From Oscillospiraceae bacterium (GTDB lineage: Bacteria; Bacillota; Clostridia; Oscillospirales; Ruminococcaceae): a DNA stretch of 64,000 bases. Position 1 is the first letter of the stretch, and each line of letters starts with the position of its first letter. The notes under the pieces were generated by a model that had not been told where the DNA came from, did not search any database, and saw nothing but the letters and a program-made list of their open reading frames with translations. Made by a program: the position numbers and the translations under genes. The stretch spans positions 33,301 to 97,300 of the forward strand of contig JAFUWN010000002.1 in NCBI GenBank assembly GCA_017483465.1. Direction: 5' to 3'. This document shows, piece by piece, positions 50,275 through 58,779 of this stretch.

Positions 50275-50300
50275 CCCTTTCCGGAACGCTCCGGAAAGGG
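50275..50300. terminator. bidirectional terminator
   Basis: 11-bp stem CCCTTTCCGGA / TCCGGAAAGGG, 4-base loop, followed by AAATTTTTATTT on the plus strand. Confidence 0.82.
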
Positions 50301-50314
50301 AAATTTTTATTTGC

Positions 50315-53089
50315 TTACAGAGCAGTAACCAGACCGACGATAAATTTCATCAGTGTCAGTGAATCGGAAGAATCCGGAACACCGTCGCCACTGAAATCAG
50401 CGGCTGCATTCTGTGCAGGTGTGAGGGCTTCTTTGCCTAAGATTGCTCTGTTAATGCTGATGACATCCAGAATATTAATTGCATTATCCTGATTGACATC
50501 ACCTTTTGTATATTCTGTGACGGGTTCTGTTTCAGTTGTGACAACAGTAGATTCTGTAGTTGTTTCGGGTTCAGTTGCTGTTGTAGTCGTTGTAGCTTCT
50601 GTGGTAGTCGTTTCAGGTTCAGTTGCTGTTGTAGTGGTTGTAGCTTTGGTTGTTGTCGTTGTGGTAGTCGTCGTAGTAGTTGTAGTCGTTGTTGTCGTTG
50701 TAGCAGCTGTGGTTGTTTCAGAACTGATATTCCATTTCTGACAGTTATTGCCGTTGGATTCATACTGCTGTACATTTGCACCATAATCCGCACTTGCATT
50801 GATCACTTCTACTCTTGCCTTATCGGAAGAAGCATGTGTCAGGATTCCGTAAGAGCCGTCCAGATTCTTAGTAAAACGGAACAGCATTGCACTGTCTTTG
50901 GTCGAATAGGTAACAATATCAATATTGCCGCCGTTATCGGAACTTTCTGCTTTCAGGACATAAGTCTGATCCTGTAATGAACGGATATAATAATAATTGC
51001 CTGAACCGAATGCTTTCAATACCCATTTCTGGCAGTCAAAGCCATTCGCACCCCACTGCTGAACATTAGAATTATCAGCCATTGCACCGTCAGCAATATC
51101 CATCACAAGGCCGCTGTTGACGTTCTCGAATGTATATGCAACAGCAGTATCCATTTCAATGCCTAAATCCGGAACGGATTCTAAAATCCAGTCCTGACAG
51201 TTGGCACCGTTGATCGTCCATTCCTGTACGTTAGCACCATAATCCATACTGCCGTTGATGACATCCAGAGCGGATTTCTCACCGGAAACTTTGGTTCTGA
51301 TCTTATAAGAACCGTCAGCATTTTTGGTGAACATGAATTTCTGATTATCTGCACCCTTATACTGATAAATATCAATATTAGTACCGTCAGTCGTTTTCTT
51401 ACCCTCAACATCAAGGACATACGTACCGCCGTCACCTACGGAAGAAGCAATATAATAATAGCCGTCTCCTGCACTGTAGAGCTTCCAGGTATTCCAGACA
51501 CCGGAATTGTTTGTCCCCTCGCCGTTTGCACCCCACTGCTGAACGTTTGCACTGTTTTCAGCGGCATTGTCAGCGACTTCGAGATATAATCCGCTGTTGA
51601 CGTTCTTGATCATGAAAGCCGAACCCTCTGCGAACGTTGCAGGTGTGTAAGTATCTTCTGTTACAGGTTCGGTTGTAGAAGAACTTCCGCCGCCGGAGGT
51701 ATTCGGAATGCTCGGGCTTGTCTTCTGAGAAACACCGGAACTGAAATGATAGCCAATGCTCTTATAAGTACCCTTTGTTTCAGCGAAGCCGTTAAAATTC
51801 GGAGAACCGTCAGAATTACGGGCTTTCTTATGGAAATCCGTACCCATGCCGTCAATTGTCAGGGAAGTAAATTCAGAATCTGATACGGATACGCTTGAAC
51901 CGGACTTGACAGCACTGCCGGAAGCCGTGAAAGAGCCGTAATAATAACCGCCGTTATAATACAGAGTATTTTTCATTGTGCCTTTGAATTTATCTGTTCC
52001 GGTGGCAATGCCTGCGGCTTTGGTTTTGGTTACTTTGGAAGTATTAAAATAAGATACCAATCCGGTCATTGTTGCAGAGCTGTTGCTTCTGTATACCAGA
52101 TAATTGGCCTTGCTCTTACCGCCGAGGTTATTATTATAAGCTGTACAGTTTGTCATTTCACCGAATTCCGGATTGTTATTATCTGTAAAACCGCAGTTCA
52201 GATTTTCAAAAGCGAGACAGTTTTCAACAACATGACGAGTACCGACACCGCCGCCGCCGAGTTTAAAGCCGTTGCCGTCGCAGTCGCCGTAGCCTTTGCC
52301 GGCTTCTGTGAAGCCGTTACGGAATGCAACGCAGTTCCGGATAGTAACAACGCCGATTGCTCCGGTTTCAGTTTTAGCATATAAATCCCAGCCGTCATCG
52401 GAGTTATTATAAGAAAAACAGCCGTCAAAGACATTGCCCTTGCCGCAGGTCAGTTTAGCGGCAAAGCCGTCGGCATTTTCCATTGTAGCGTCATCGCAGT
52501 TATTTTTAGAAGTACAGTTCTTGACTAAGTTATTTGTCGGCCATGCGGAGATGGAACTTGCCTCGGAACGGTATCTTGAAATCTGCAGACCGGTGTCCTG
52601 ATTGGCATTGAATGTCATCATTTCTACGATATTGTTATTACCGGAAAGCAGCATACCGTTATCGCCTGCCTTGGTGATCTCAAAGCCGTAGAAATGCCAG
52701 TAGGAACCGTCTAAGATCACACCGTAATTGGAACTTGATACGCTCTCACCGGAGAAGTCAAAGACGACATCCGCACCGTTATAGGCCGCAATGGTCTTGT
52801 ATTTTCCGGAAGAACCGGAGTTATTCTGATCAATCTTGATCGGAGAAGAAAACTTATAAGTGCCTTCGAGCAGATAGATATAGCCGCCTGCCTGTACGGA
52901 GCTGATGGCCTTTGCGACGGTTGTCGGACTGGATGTACTGGAACCGTCACCGGAACCGTTCGGAGAGCAGTAAATAATATTACTTGCTGCCGAAGCTGTC
53001 AGCTGTTCCGGAAGTGTTCCGGCCGGGAGTGCAAAAGCACTCAGAGCCAGCAGTGAGGCTGTTATTTTCTTGAGCTTATTTCCATACAT
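50315..53089 (-). CDS. secreted PL9 pectate lyase with two CBM13-like domains and a dockerin
   Basis: 924 residues. Signal peptide about 1-35. The parallel beta-helix (about 38-440) is of the PL9 (Pel9A/PelL) type: Ca2+ ligands D207 (ENADGFAAKL) and D231, D232, D235 (NNSDDGWDLYAK), and the Bronsted base K276 (NGFKLGGG). Two ricin-B/CBM13-like modules with QQWGANG and GANVQxW repeats cover about 495-650 and 655-790. A Thr-rich linker (about 795-862, including a run of T) leads to a type I dockerin (GDVNQDNAINILDVISINRAIL, then DFSGDGVPDSSDSLTLMKFI). It cleaves polygalacturonate outside the cell, probably held by a cohesin. It is transcribed alone. Confidence 0.94.
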   Translation of the reverse strand: MYGNKLKKITASLLALSAFALPAGTLPEQLTASAASNIIYCSPNGSGDGSSTSSPTTVAKAISSVQAGGYIYLLEGTYKFSSPIKIDQNNSGSSGKYKTIAAYNGADVVFDFSGESVSSSNYGVILDGSYWHFYGFEITKAGDNGMLLSGNNNIVEMMTFNANQDTGLQISRYRSEASSISAWPTNNLVKNCTSKNNCDDATMENADGFAAKLTCGKGNVFDGCFSYNNSDDGWDLYAKTETGAIGVVTIRNCVAFRNGFTEAGKGYGDCDGNGFKLGGGGVGTRHVVENCLAFENLNCGFTDNNNPEFGEMTNCTAYNNNLGGKSKANYLVYRSNSSATMTGLVSYFNTSKVTKTKAAGIATGTDKFKGTMKNTLYYNGGYYYGSFTASGSAVKSGSSVSVSDSEFTSLTIDGMGTDFHKKARNSDGSPNFNGFAETKGTYKSIGYHFSSGVSQKTSPSIPNTSGGGSSSTTEPVTEDTYTPATFAEGSAFMIKNVNSGLYLEVADNAAENSANVQQWGANGEGTNNSGVWNTWKLYSAGDGYYYIASSVGDGGTYVLDVEGKKTTDGTNIDIYQYKGADNQKFMFTKNADGSYKIRTKVSGEKSALDVINGSMDYGANVQEWTINGANCQDWILESVPDLGIEMDTAVAYTFENVNSGLVMDIADGAMADNSNVQQWGANGFDCQKWVLKAFGSGNYYYIRSLQDQTYVLKAESSDNGGNIDIVTYSTKDSAMLFRFTKNLDGSYGILTHASSDKARVEVINASADYGANVQQYESNGNNCQKWNISSETTTAATTTTTTTTTTTTTTTTTTKATTTTTATEPETTTTEATTTTTATEPETTTESTVVTTETEPVTEYTKGDVNQDNAINILDVISINRAILGKEALTPAQNAAADFSGDGVPDSSDSLTLMKFIVGLVTAL
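50505..50712 (-). repeat. Thr-codon low-complexity linker repeat
   Basis: Runs of ACA/ACG/ACT/ACC codons (seen on the plus strand as gtwgtygt-like repeats), interleaved with two near-identical ATEPETTT(T)EATTTTT-type units, encode the linker between CBM13 and dockerin. Slippage-prone, so its length may vary between strains. Confidence 0.8.
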
Positions 53090-53147
53090 ACAAATTTCCC
53101 CTTTTTTGTGTTTAAGTTATATTTTTTAATTTTTTTACATTACGGAT

Positions 53148-53176
53148 ATTATATCATATTTTTATCAAAATAACAA
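53148..53176 (-). promoter_or_regulatory. sigma-A promoter of the pectate lyase gene
   Basis: TTGTTA (53171-53176), TATAAT (53148-53153), 17-bp spacer, TGA before the -10. The leader to ATG is about 55 bases and very T/A-rich. Confidence 0.68.
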
Positions 53177-53256
53177 TTGGTATCTTCACCAAAAGTTATA
53201 CTATTTTTTAGTGGTTATTTATAAAAATTTAATTTTTGAGATAAAAAACAGCTCTC

Positions 53257-53285
53257 TGGACAAGTTTCCCGATTTGTGCTATAAT
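53257..53285 (+). promoter_or_regulatory. sigma-A promoter of copA
   Basis: TGGACA (53257-53262), TATAAT (53280-53285), 17-bp spacer, TGC before the -10. Confidence 0.75.
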
Positions 53286-53317
53286 AAAATCAGAAATCAT
53301 ATAAGGAGGTTTTCTGT

Positions 53318-55825
53318 TTGAAACAATATGATATTACCGGTATGAGCTGTGCAGCATGTTCGGCACGGGTTGAGAAAGCCGTTTCCGCTCTGGACGGAGT
53401 TACGGAATGCAGTGTCAGTCTGCTGACCAATTCCATGTCTGTAGAAGGTTCAGCCGATTCTGCAAAAATTATTCAGGCTGTTGAACAGGCCGGATACGGA
53501 GCAGCTGTAAAAAATGCAGAAAAATCAACATCTTCTGCTGATCCGCTCGAAGACAAAGAAACACCGAAATTAAAAAAACGCCTGCTCGCTTCCCTGATTT
53601 TTCTGCTCCCCTTGCTGTATGTTTCCATGGGGCACATGATGTTTAATTTTCCGCTTCCGGCATGGTTTGAGGGAAATCATGTCGCTATGGGTCTGCTTCA
53701 GCTGTTATTATCCGCAGTGATTATGATCATCAATCAGAAATTTTTTATTTCCGGCTTCAGAGGACTGGTTCATAAAGCTCCGAATATGGATACGCTGGTT
53801 GCCATGGGTTCAGGCGTTTCGTTTCTCTGGAGTGTAATCATATTATTCGATATGACAAAAGCTGTTCTTGATCAGAATCCGGAACAAGTCATGCAGGATA
53901 TGCACCATTTTTATTTTGAATCTGCGGGCATGATTCTGACTTTGATCACAGTCGGAAAAATGCTGGAAGCCCGTTCCAAAGGCAAGACAACTGATGCTCT
54001 TAAAGCTCTGCTGCATTTATCTCCGGAAACTGCTGTTCTCGAGCGAAACGGCACAGAACTCACCGTTCCGGCAGATCAGGTCAAAAAAGGAGATATTTTT
54101 CTGCTCCGTGCCGGACAGCATATCCCTGTTGACGGCATTGTGCTTGACGGACAAAGTGCAGTAGATGAATCTGCACTGACCGGTGAAAGCATTCCGGTTG
54201 ATAAATCTGCCGGTGATACGGTTTCTGCGGCAACAGTGAACCAATCCGGCTTTCTCCGCTGTCAGGCGACCAGAGTCGGAGAAGATACCGCACTTTCTCA
54301 GATTATCAAGCTTGTCAGTGAGGCGGCCTCGACAAAAGCCCCTGTTGCGAAAATCGCTGACAGAGTTTCCGGAATTTTTGTTCCTGTTGTTATGAGCATT
54401 TCCCTGCTGACTCTGATCATCTGGCTTATCATCGGCAAAGAATTCAGCTATGCTCTGGCAAGGGCAATTTCTGTCCTGGTGATCAGCTGTCCCTGTGCGT
54501 TAGGTCTGGCGACTCCGGTTTCTATCATGGTCGGAAACGGAGTCGGTGCCAAAAACGGTATTCTGTTCAAAACGGCCGTTTCTCTCGAAGAAACCGGAAA
54601 AATCCAGATTATCGCCCTTGATAAAACCGGAACTGTCACAAGCGGTCAGCCGGAAGTGACAGATATTATTTCTGATCAGGAATCTGTACTGCTCCGGATG
54701 GCCTATGCTCTGGAGAAAAAAAGCGAACATCCGCTTGCAGGGGCGATTGTCCGCTATGCAGAACAGAAACAGATTTCTGCTCCGGAGATCAGCGATTTTA
54801 AAACCGTTGCTGGAAACGGTCTGACTGCCGTATATCAAGAAACGGAACTCTGCGGAGGAAATCTGCATTTTATCCGGCAGAAAGCAGAAGTTCCCCCGGA
54901 ACTTGAACAAACCGCCGAAGCTCTGGCTCAGGACGGAAAAACACCGCTGTATTTCGCATATCAAAAAAAAATACTGGGGATTATAGCCGTTGCCGATCAG
55001 ATCAGACCCGATTCCGCCGAAGCTGTCCGGCAGTTTGCTCAAATGGGAATTCAGACCGTCATGCTGACAGGCGATAACGAACGAACAGCCAGAGCCATCG
55101 GCAGACAAGCCGGCATTTCTCATGTAATTGCCGATGTTCTGCCGGACGGAAAAGCTCAGGTCATCCGGGAACTCCGGAAACAAGGCAGAGTTGCGATGAT
55201 CGGTGACGGCATAAATGACGCTCCTGCCCTGACCGGTGCGGATATCGGCATTGCCATCGGAGCCGGAACAGATGTTGCCGTTGACGCTGCTGATGTGGTA
55301 CTGATGAAAAATTCTCTGGCCGATGCCGCCGCTGCCGTAAGACTAAGCCGGTATACACTGAAAAATATTCATCAGAATTTATTCTGGGCATTTATTTATA
55401 ATTCGATCGGCATTCCGCTGGCTGCCGGCATGTTCATTGCTCTGACGGGATGGGAATTGAACCCCATGTTCGGAGCGGCGGCTATGAGCTTATCCAGTTT
55501 CTGTGTTGTGACAAATGCATTAAGATTAAATCTTCTGCATATTCATGAAAGCAAATCAGATAAAAAAAATAAAAATGCCCTGGCTTCTCTTGACCTCAGT
55601 CAGATTGCTGTCAGAAAACGGGAATATCTCATGCAGATCGAAGGCATGATGTGTCCGCACTGTGAAGCAACCGTCAAAAAAACGCTCGAAGCCTTTCCGG
55701 AAGTGGATTCCGTTACAGCAAGTCATGAAAAAAATCAGGCAGTTTTATATTTAAATTCTGATCTGAAACATCTTGCCGAAATGAAACAGGCTGTCACCGA
55801 AAAAGGCTATACTGTGATAAATTAA
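53318..55825 (+). CDS. copA: copper-translocating P-type ATPase with N- and C-terminal metal-binding domains
   Basis: 835 residues from TTG 53318, with AAGGAGG nine bases upstream. It exports Cu+. The N-terminal HMA domain has [10 protein letters not shown]. Eight TMs follow; the sixth has the metal-binding CPC ([12 protein letters not shown]). LTGES is the phosphatase loop, [11 protein letters not shown] holds the phosphorylated Asp, [11 protein letters not shown] has the HP dipeptide, and [18 protein letters not shown] is the hinge. Unusually, a second HMA domain ([21 protein letters not shown]) is at the C-terminus after a Lys-rich linker, not beside the first. No CsoR or CopZ gene is adjacent; the C-terminal domain looks like a fused CopZ. 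Confidence 0.95.
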   Translation: MKQYDITGMSCAACSARVEKAVSALDGVTECSVSLLTNSMSVEGSADSAKIIQAVEQAGYGAAVKNAEKSTSSADPLEDKETPKLKKRLLASLIFLLPLLYVSMGHMMFNFPLPAWFEGNHVAMGLLQLLLSAVIMIINQKFFISGFRGLVHKAPNMDTLVAMGSGVSFLWSVIILFDMTKAVLDQNPEQVMQDMHHFYFESAGMILTLITVGKMLEARSKGKTTDALKALLHLSPETAVLERNGTELTVPADQVKKGDIFLLRAGQHIPVDGIVLDGQSAVDESALTGESIPVDKSAGDTVSAATVNQSGFLRCQATRVGEDTALSQIIKLVSEAASTKAPVAKIADRVSGIFVPVVMSISLLTLIIWLIIGKEFSYALARAISVLVISCPCALGLATPVSIMVGNGVGAKNGILFKTAVSLEETGKIQIIALDKTGTVTSGQPEVTDIISDQESVLLRMAYALEKKSEHPLAGAIVRYAEQKQISAPEISDFKTVAGNGLTAVYQETELCGGNLHFIRQKAEVPPELEQTAEALAQDGKTPLYFAYQKKILGIIAVADQIRPDSAEAVRQFAQMGIQTVMLTGDNERTARAIGRQAGISHVIADVLPDGKAQVIRELRKQGRVAMIGDGINDAPALTGADIGIAIGAGTDVAVDAADVVLMKNSLADAAAAVRLSRYTLKNIHQNLFWAFIYNSIGIPLAAGMFIALTGWELNPMFGAAAMSLSSFCVVTNALRLNLLHIHESKSDKKNKNALASLDLSQIAVRKREYLMQIEGMMCPHCEATVKKTLEAFPEVDSVTASHEKNQAVLYLNSDLKHLAEMKQAVTEKGYTVIN

Positions 55826-55832
55826 TCAAAAA

Positions 55833-55862
55833 CTCCCTGCTCCGGCATTCCGGAACAGGGAG
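55833..55862. terminator. terminator between copA and the SASP gene
   Basis: 13-position stem CTCCCTGCTCCGG / CCGGAACAGGGAG with one mismatch and a 4-base loop. The T-tract is on the minus strand side (TTTTTGATTAATTT), so it mainly serves the SASP gene. Confidence 0.72.
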
Positions 55863-55889
55863 ATAGTTTCAGAAAATATAAAGGCCTGG

Positions 55890-56069
55890 TTACTGCATTT
55901 TATAAGAATCAATCATTTTCTTGACCATCTGGCCGCCGATCTTTCCGGCTTCTCTTGCAGTCAGGTCGCCGTTATCGCCGGGCTTCAGGTCTACGCCTAC
56001 TTCATTTGCAGATTCCATTTTAAAACGTTCCAGAGCTTCTCTGCCCTTCTGAGTCATTTCGCCTTTCAT
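55890..56069 (-). CDS. alpha/beta-type small acid-soluble spore protein
   Basis: 59 residues, too short for most gene finders. The sequence KGREALERFKMESANEVGVD and then GDNGDLTAREAGKIGGQMVKKMI contains both SASP signatures: E-x-A-N/A-E-x-G-V near residue 20 and the helix G-x-L-T-x-R-E-x-G-x-I-G-G-x-M-V-K. SASPs coat spore DNA and protect it from UV and heat. ATG 56069 has AAAGGAG nine bases upstream. The Glu-Val/Glu-Ala GPR protease site is ANEVGVD-like rather than canonical. It points to a sporulation heritage for this lineage. Confidence 0.9.
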   Translation of the reverse strand: MKGEMTQKGREALERFKMESANEVGVDLKPGDNGDLTAREAGKIGGQMVKKMIDSYKMQ

Positions 56070-56129
56070 AGTTCAATCTCCTTTAGTGATAGCTTATTTT
56101 AACAGGCGGCGTTTTCCTTGCCGCAACAG

Positions 56130-56158
56130 TAGTATCAGCATTTTTATGATAAATATCA
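56130..56158 (-). promoter_or_regulatory. possible sigma-G promoter of the SASP gene
   Basis: -10-like GATACTA (56130-56136) against consensus CATACTA, and TGATAT (56153-56158) 16 bases upstream. No sigma-A promoter is seen there, as expected for a forespore gene. Confidence 0.4.
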
Positions 56159-56195
56159 CAGGAAATTTCAGGAAGAAATTTTTTTCAGAATCCTA

Positions 56196-56224
56196 GTGAC
56201 AAATGCAAAAAAATATGCTATAAT
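56196..56224 (+). promoter_or_regulatory. sigma-A promoter of fruK
   Basis: GTGACA (56196-56201), TATAAT (56219-56224), 17-bp spacer, TGC before the -10. Confidence 0.75.
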
Positions 56225-56257
56225 AAAACTATCTCTCTGAAAGGATTCTGATGATTT

Positions 56258-57169
56258 ATGATTTATACACTTACACTCAATCCGGCATTGGATTACCGGG
56301 TACAGGTACAGGATTTCCATACCGGACAGGTCAACCGGACAAGCTCGGAACAAATCTTTGCAGGCGGCAAGGGCATTAACGTTTCGACCATTCTGCACCG
56401 GTTAGGCACGGAAACACTCGCCCTCGGCTTTCTGGCCGGATTTACTGGAGCGGCTGTCTCGCTCCTGATGAAGCAGGACGGTGTACCACAGGATTTTATT
56501 ATGCTCCCTGACGGCAATACCAGAATCAATATGAAACTGCTTGCTCAGGAAGAAACCGAAATCAACGGCCGGGGTGCCCGGATTTCTCAGGATTCCCTGC
56601 ATTTATTATTTGAAAAATTAGATCATATGCAGGAACAGGATACCCTGGTACTGGCCGGAAGCATTCCGGATTCTCTTCCTGATACGATCTACTGCGATAT
56701 TATGAAACGCTATCAGGAGAAACAGATCAATTTTGCCGTAGACGCTTCCGGAACGCTTCTGAAAAATGCCCTTGCCTATCATCCGTTTCTGATCAAGCCG
56801 AATCATCATGAACTTGGTGAATTATTCGGTGTGAAGCTGCACCGTCCGTCCGAAGCCGTCCGCTATGCTCAGAAATTGCAGGAATGGGGAGCGAGAAATA
56901 TCCTTGTCTCGATGGCCGAAAAGGGTGCTGTTCTGATCTGCGAAGACGGAGAAGTCTATCAGCAGGCGGCATTCCGTGGAAACGTCATCAGCTCGACTGG
57001 TGCAGGAGATTCCATGCTTGCCGGATTCTTAGCGGCTTATGAGAAATCCCGGAATCCGTTACAGGCTCTGTATCTGGGCATTTCTGCCGGAAGTGCGAGT
57101 GCATTTTCGGAAAATCTGGCCTCGAAAGAACAGATTGCAGAATTATTTAAAAAATTAATCAAGAACTGA
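56258..57169 (+). CDS. fruK: PfkB-family 1-phosphofructokinase (or tagatose-6-phosphate kinase)
   Basis: 303 residues. The N-terminus MIYTLTLNPALDYRVQV is diagnostic of the FruK/LacC group. The sugar-binding GGKGINVSTIL, KPNHHELGELFG, and the anion hole with catalytic Asp SSTGAGDSMLAGFLAAY are all present. It phosphorylates fructose-1-phosphate (or tagatose-6-phosphate) to the bisphosphate. The fructose PTS and FruR are not adjacent, so the exact substrate is open. AAGGA lies 12 bases before ATG. The end overlaps the convergent cobB by 15 bases. Confidence 0.9.
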   Translation: MIYTLTLNPALDYRVQVQDFHTGQVNRTSSEQIFAGGKGINVSTILHRLGTETLALGFLAGFTGAAVSLLMKQDGVPQDFIMLPDGNTRINMKLLAQEETEINGRGARISQDSLHLLFEKLDHMQEQDTLVLAGSIPDSLPDTIYCDIMKRYQEKQINFAVDASGTLLKNALAYHPFLIKPNHHELGELFGVKLHRPSEAVRYAQKLQEWGARNILVSMAEKGAVLICEDGEVYQQAAFRGNVISSTGAGDSMLAGFLAAYEKSRNPLQALYLGISAGSASAFSENLASKEQIAELFKKLIKN

Positions 57170-57892
57170 AAAAACCTCTCCTATTTTGGCATGAATGCAT
57201 AATTCTGCCATAGAATCGGCGGGAGTTGCGTCACGATTGATAATTATTAAATGCTTTCCGTGGAAATATCTGATAAATCCGGCAGCCGGATAGACATTCA
57301 GAGACGTTCCGCCGATGATGAGCACATCTGCTTTGCTGATGGCCTCGACAGCCTTTTCGACAATTGCATTATCAAGACCCTCTTCATAAAGTACGACATC
57401 CGGCTTGATGATACCGCCGCAGTCGCATTCCGGAACACCGGAAGTCTGCATAATATACCTGACATCAAAAAATTTTCCGCATTTCTGACAATAATTTCTG
57501 TGTACACTTCCGTGCAGTTCATAGACAGTCTGACTGCCGGCCATCTGATGAAGTCCGTCAATATTCTGTGTGACAACGGCTTTTAAAATGCCTCTCTTTT
57601 CCCATTCGGCAAGTTTTTTATGAGCGGCATTCGGTTTCGCTTCAAGGCAGATCATCTTGTCACGGTAAAATTCATAAAATTCAGCCGTATGTCTGACAAA
57701 ATAACTATGACTGATGATTTCTTCCGGCATAATATTATGATATTTCTGACTGTACAGGCCGTCTGTGCTCCGGAAATCCGGAATGCCGCTTTCTGTGGAA
57801 ACACCTGCACCGCCGAAGAAAACCATAGATTTCGCTTCGGAAACGATCTCCTGTAATTTCATGTATAATCTTTCCTGTTCATGTCTGTTCAT
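57155..57892 (-). CDS. cobB: NAD-dependent protein deacylase (sirtuin)
   Basis: 245 residues. NAD-binding GGAGVSTESGIPDFRS, TQNIDGLH and the catalytic His in YELHGSVHRN are present. The zinc site is CQKCG and CDCG. It contains the class U/II-like GGTSLNVYPAAGFI and C-terminal INRDATPADSMAELCI. It removes acyl groups from lysines and produces O-acyl-ADP-ribose. ATG 57892 has GGGAGG upstream; a second ATG ten codons in is less well placed. It is convergent with fruK, with overlapping stops, and uses a promoter built into the thiT terminator. Confidence 0.95.
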   Translation of the reverse strand: MNRHEQERLYMKLQEIVSEAKSMVFFGGAGVSTESGIPDFRSTDGLYSQKYHNIMPEEIISHSYFVRHTAEFYEFYRDKMICLEAKPNAAHKKLAEWEKRGILKAVVTQNIDGLHQMAGSQTVYELHGSVHRNYCQKCGKFFDVRYIMQTSGVPECDCGGIIKPDVVLYEEGLDNAIVEKAVEAISKADVLIIGGTSLNVYPAAGFIRYFHGKHLIIINRDATPADSMAELCIHAKIGEVFSVLD

Positions 57893-57929
57893 AGCAAATA
57901 AGCCTCCCGAAAATAAATTTATTATCTTG

Positions 57930-57958
57930 ATTATAGCATATTTTCATAAAAAAAGCAA
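57930..57958 (-). promoter_or_regulatory. sigma-A promoter of cobB
   Basis: TTGCTT (57953-57958), TATAAT (57930-57935), 17-bp spacer, TGC before the -10. The -35 lies inside the 3' arm of the upstream thiT terminator. Confidence 0.75.
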
Positions 57959-57989
57959 GCCGTTCTGAAAAAAATTCAGTCGGCTTGCT
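57954..57989 (-). terminator. terminator of thiT
   Basis: 9-bp stem AGCAAGCCG / CGGCTTGCT with an inner CTGAA / TTCAG pairing, followed by T7 on the minus strand. Confidence 0.85.
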
Positions 57990-57994
57990 CTATA

Positions 57995-58555
57995 TCATGC
58001 AGTTTTCAGTTTATGCAGAGCAGGTACTTTGCAAAGCAGATAAGCAATCATGACAGTCGGGATGAGTTCCGGAAGCATGTAAGTATTATACGCAAGAGAA
58101 TAAATCCAGACATTATTGAAATTCTCCGGCATAAACACTCCGAACGCAACCGCTCCGGAAAAGACATGCGAAGCATATTTCAATAAAAATACGATTGTAA
58201 TTCCGGCTCCGATTCCCCACACAGGCTTGTTCCGGAAGATTCCGGCCAATCCCAGAACTGTAAAAGCAACCAGATAATCAAATATAAAGCTGACCGCCAG
58301 AGCCTTTGCCGATAATCCCCAGCTCAGAGCCGCTGAAAAATCAATCGCAAGCTGTACCAGTGAGCAGGCGAACCCTGTACCGAGACCCCATCTGACTCCA
58401 TAGATAATCGAAATCATACAGATCGGAAGCATACTGCACGGGGTCAATGCTCCGCCCTGCGGCATAGGGATTAACTTGATCATACTCAGAACTGTTGAGA
58501 GTGCGATCATGATTCCGCTTGCGGACAATCTGACGATCTTGTCATGCTGATTCAT
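57995..58555 (-). CDS. thiT: ThiT-type thiamine ECF transporter substrate-binding subunit
   Basis: 186 residues with six hydrophobic segments, the size of an ECF S-component. KLIPMPQGGALTPCSMLPICMISIIYG is the ThiT motif around TM2-3, and YGVRWGLGTGFACSLVQL and WIYSLAYNTYMLPELIPTV are also family-typical. It needs the shared EcfA/EcfT energising module, which is not nearby. The upstream TPP riboswitch confirms the substrate: the gene is switched off when thiamine pyrophosphate is plentiful. Confidence 0.95.
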   Translation of the reverse strand: MNQHDKIVRLSASGIMIALSTVLSMIKLIPMPQGGALTPCSMLPICMISIIYGVRWGLGTGFACSLVQLAIDFSAALSWGLSAKALAVSFIFDYLVAFTVLGLAGIFRNKPVWGIGAGITIVFLLKYASHVFSGAVAFGVFMPENFNNVWIYSLAYNTYMLPELIPTVMIAYLLCKVPALHKLKTA

Positions 58556-58604
58556 AATAAAAAAATTCCTCCTTGAAATTACAGGAACGCAAAGACAAGG
58601 AGAA

Positions 58605-58630
58605 ATTTTGTGACATTGATGTCACAAAAA
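58605..58630 (-). terminator. hairpin between the TPP riboswitch and thiT
   Basis: Perfect 11-bp inverted repeat TTTTGTGACAT / ATGTCACAAAA with a 2-base centre, followed by TTTC on the minus strand. It probably forms the expression platform; the short T-run leaves open termination or RBS-level control. Confidence 0.65.
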
Positions 58631-58636
58631 ATTCTG

Positions 58637-58717
58637 AACGATTTCCCTACGGCGGCATTATCCGCATCAGGTAAAGGGTCGAAGTCAAACCTTCCTCTCA
58701 GCCTTTGCAAGCTCCCC
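58637..58717 (-). ncRNA. TPP riboswitch (THI element)
   Basis: The minus strand reads GGGGAGC, then GGCTGAGAGG, then GACCCTTTACCTGATGCGGA, then TAATGCCGCCGTAGGGAA, the canonical TPP aptamer with the CUGAGA pyrimidine-binding loop and the ACCUGAU...GGAUAAUGCC...GUAGGGAA pyrophosphate arm. It lies upstream of thiT. Confidence 0.96.
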
Positions 58718-58742
58718 ATTTTAAATTATATTTCCGGATATT

Positions 58743-58771
58743 ATTATAACACAGTTTCCGGATTTTGTCAA
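58743..58771 (-). promoter_or_regulatory. sigma-A promoter of the TPP riboswitch-thiT unit
   Basis: TTGACA (58766-58771), TATAAT (58743-58748), 17-bp spacer, TGT before the -10. Confidence 0.87.
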
Positions 58772-58779
58772 GTATTTTT

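Noticed and set aside
50493-50741. Plus-strand frame rich in valine opposite the pectate lyase
   Set aside because: It is the complement of the Thr-codon linker repeat (ACA/ACG read as TGT/CGT frames); it has no RBS and no plausible protein composition.
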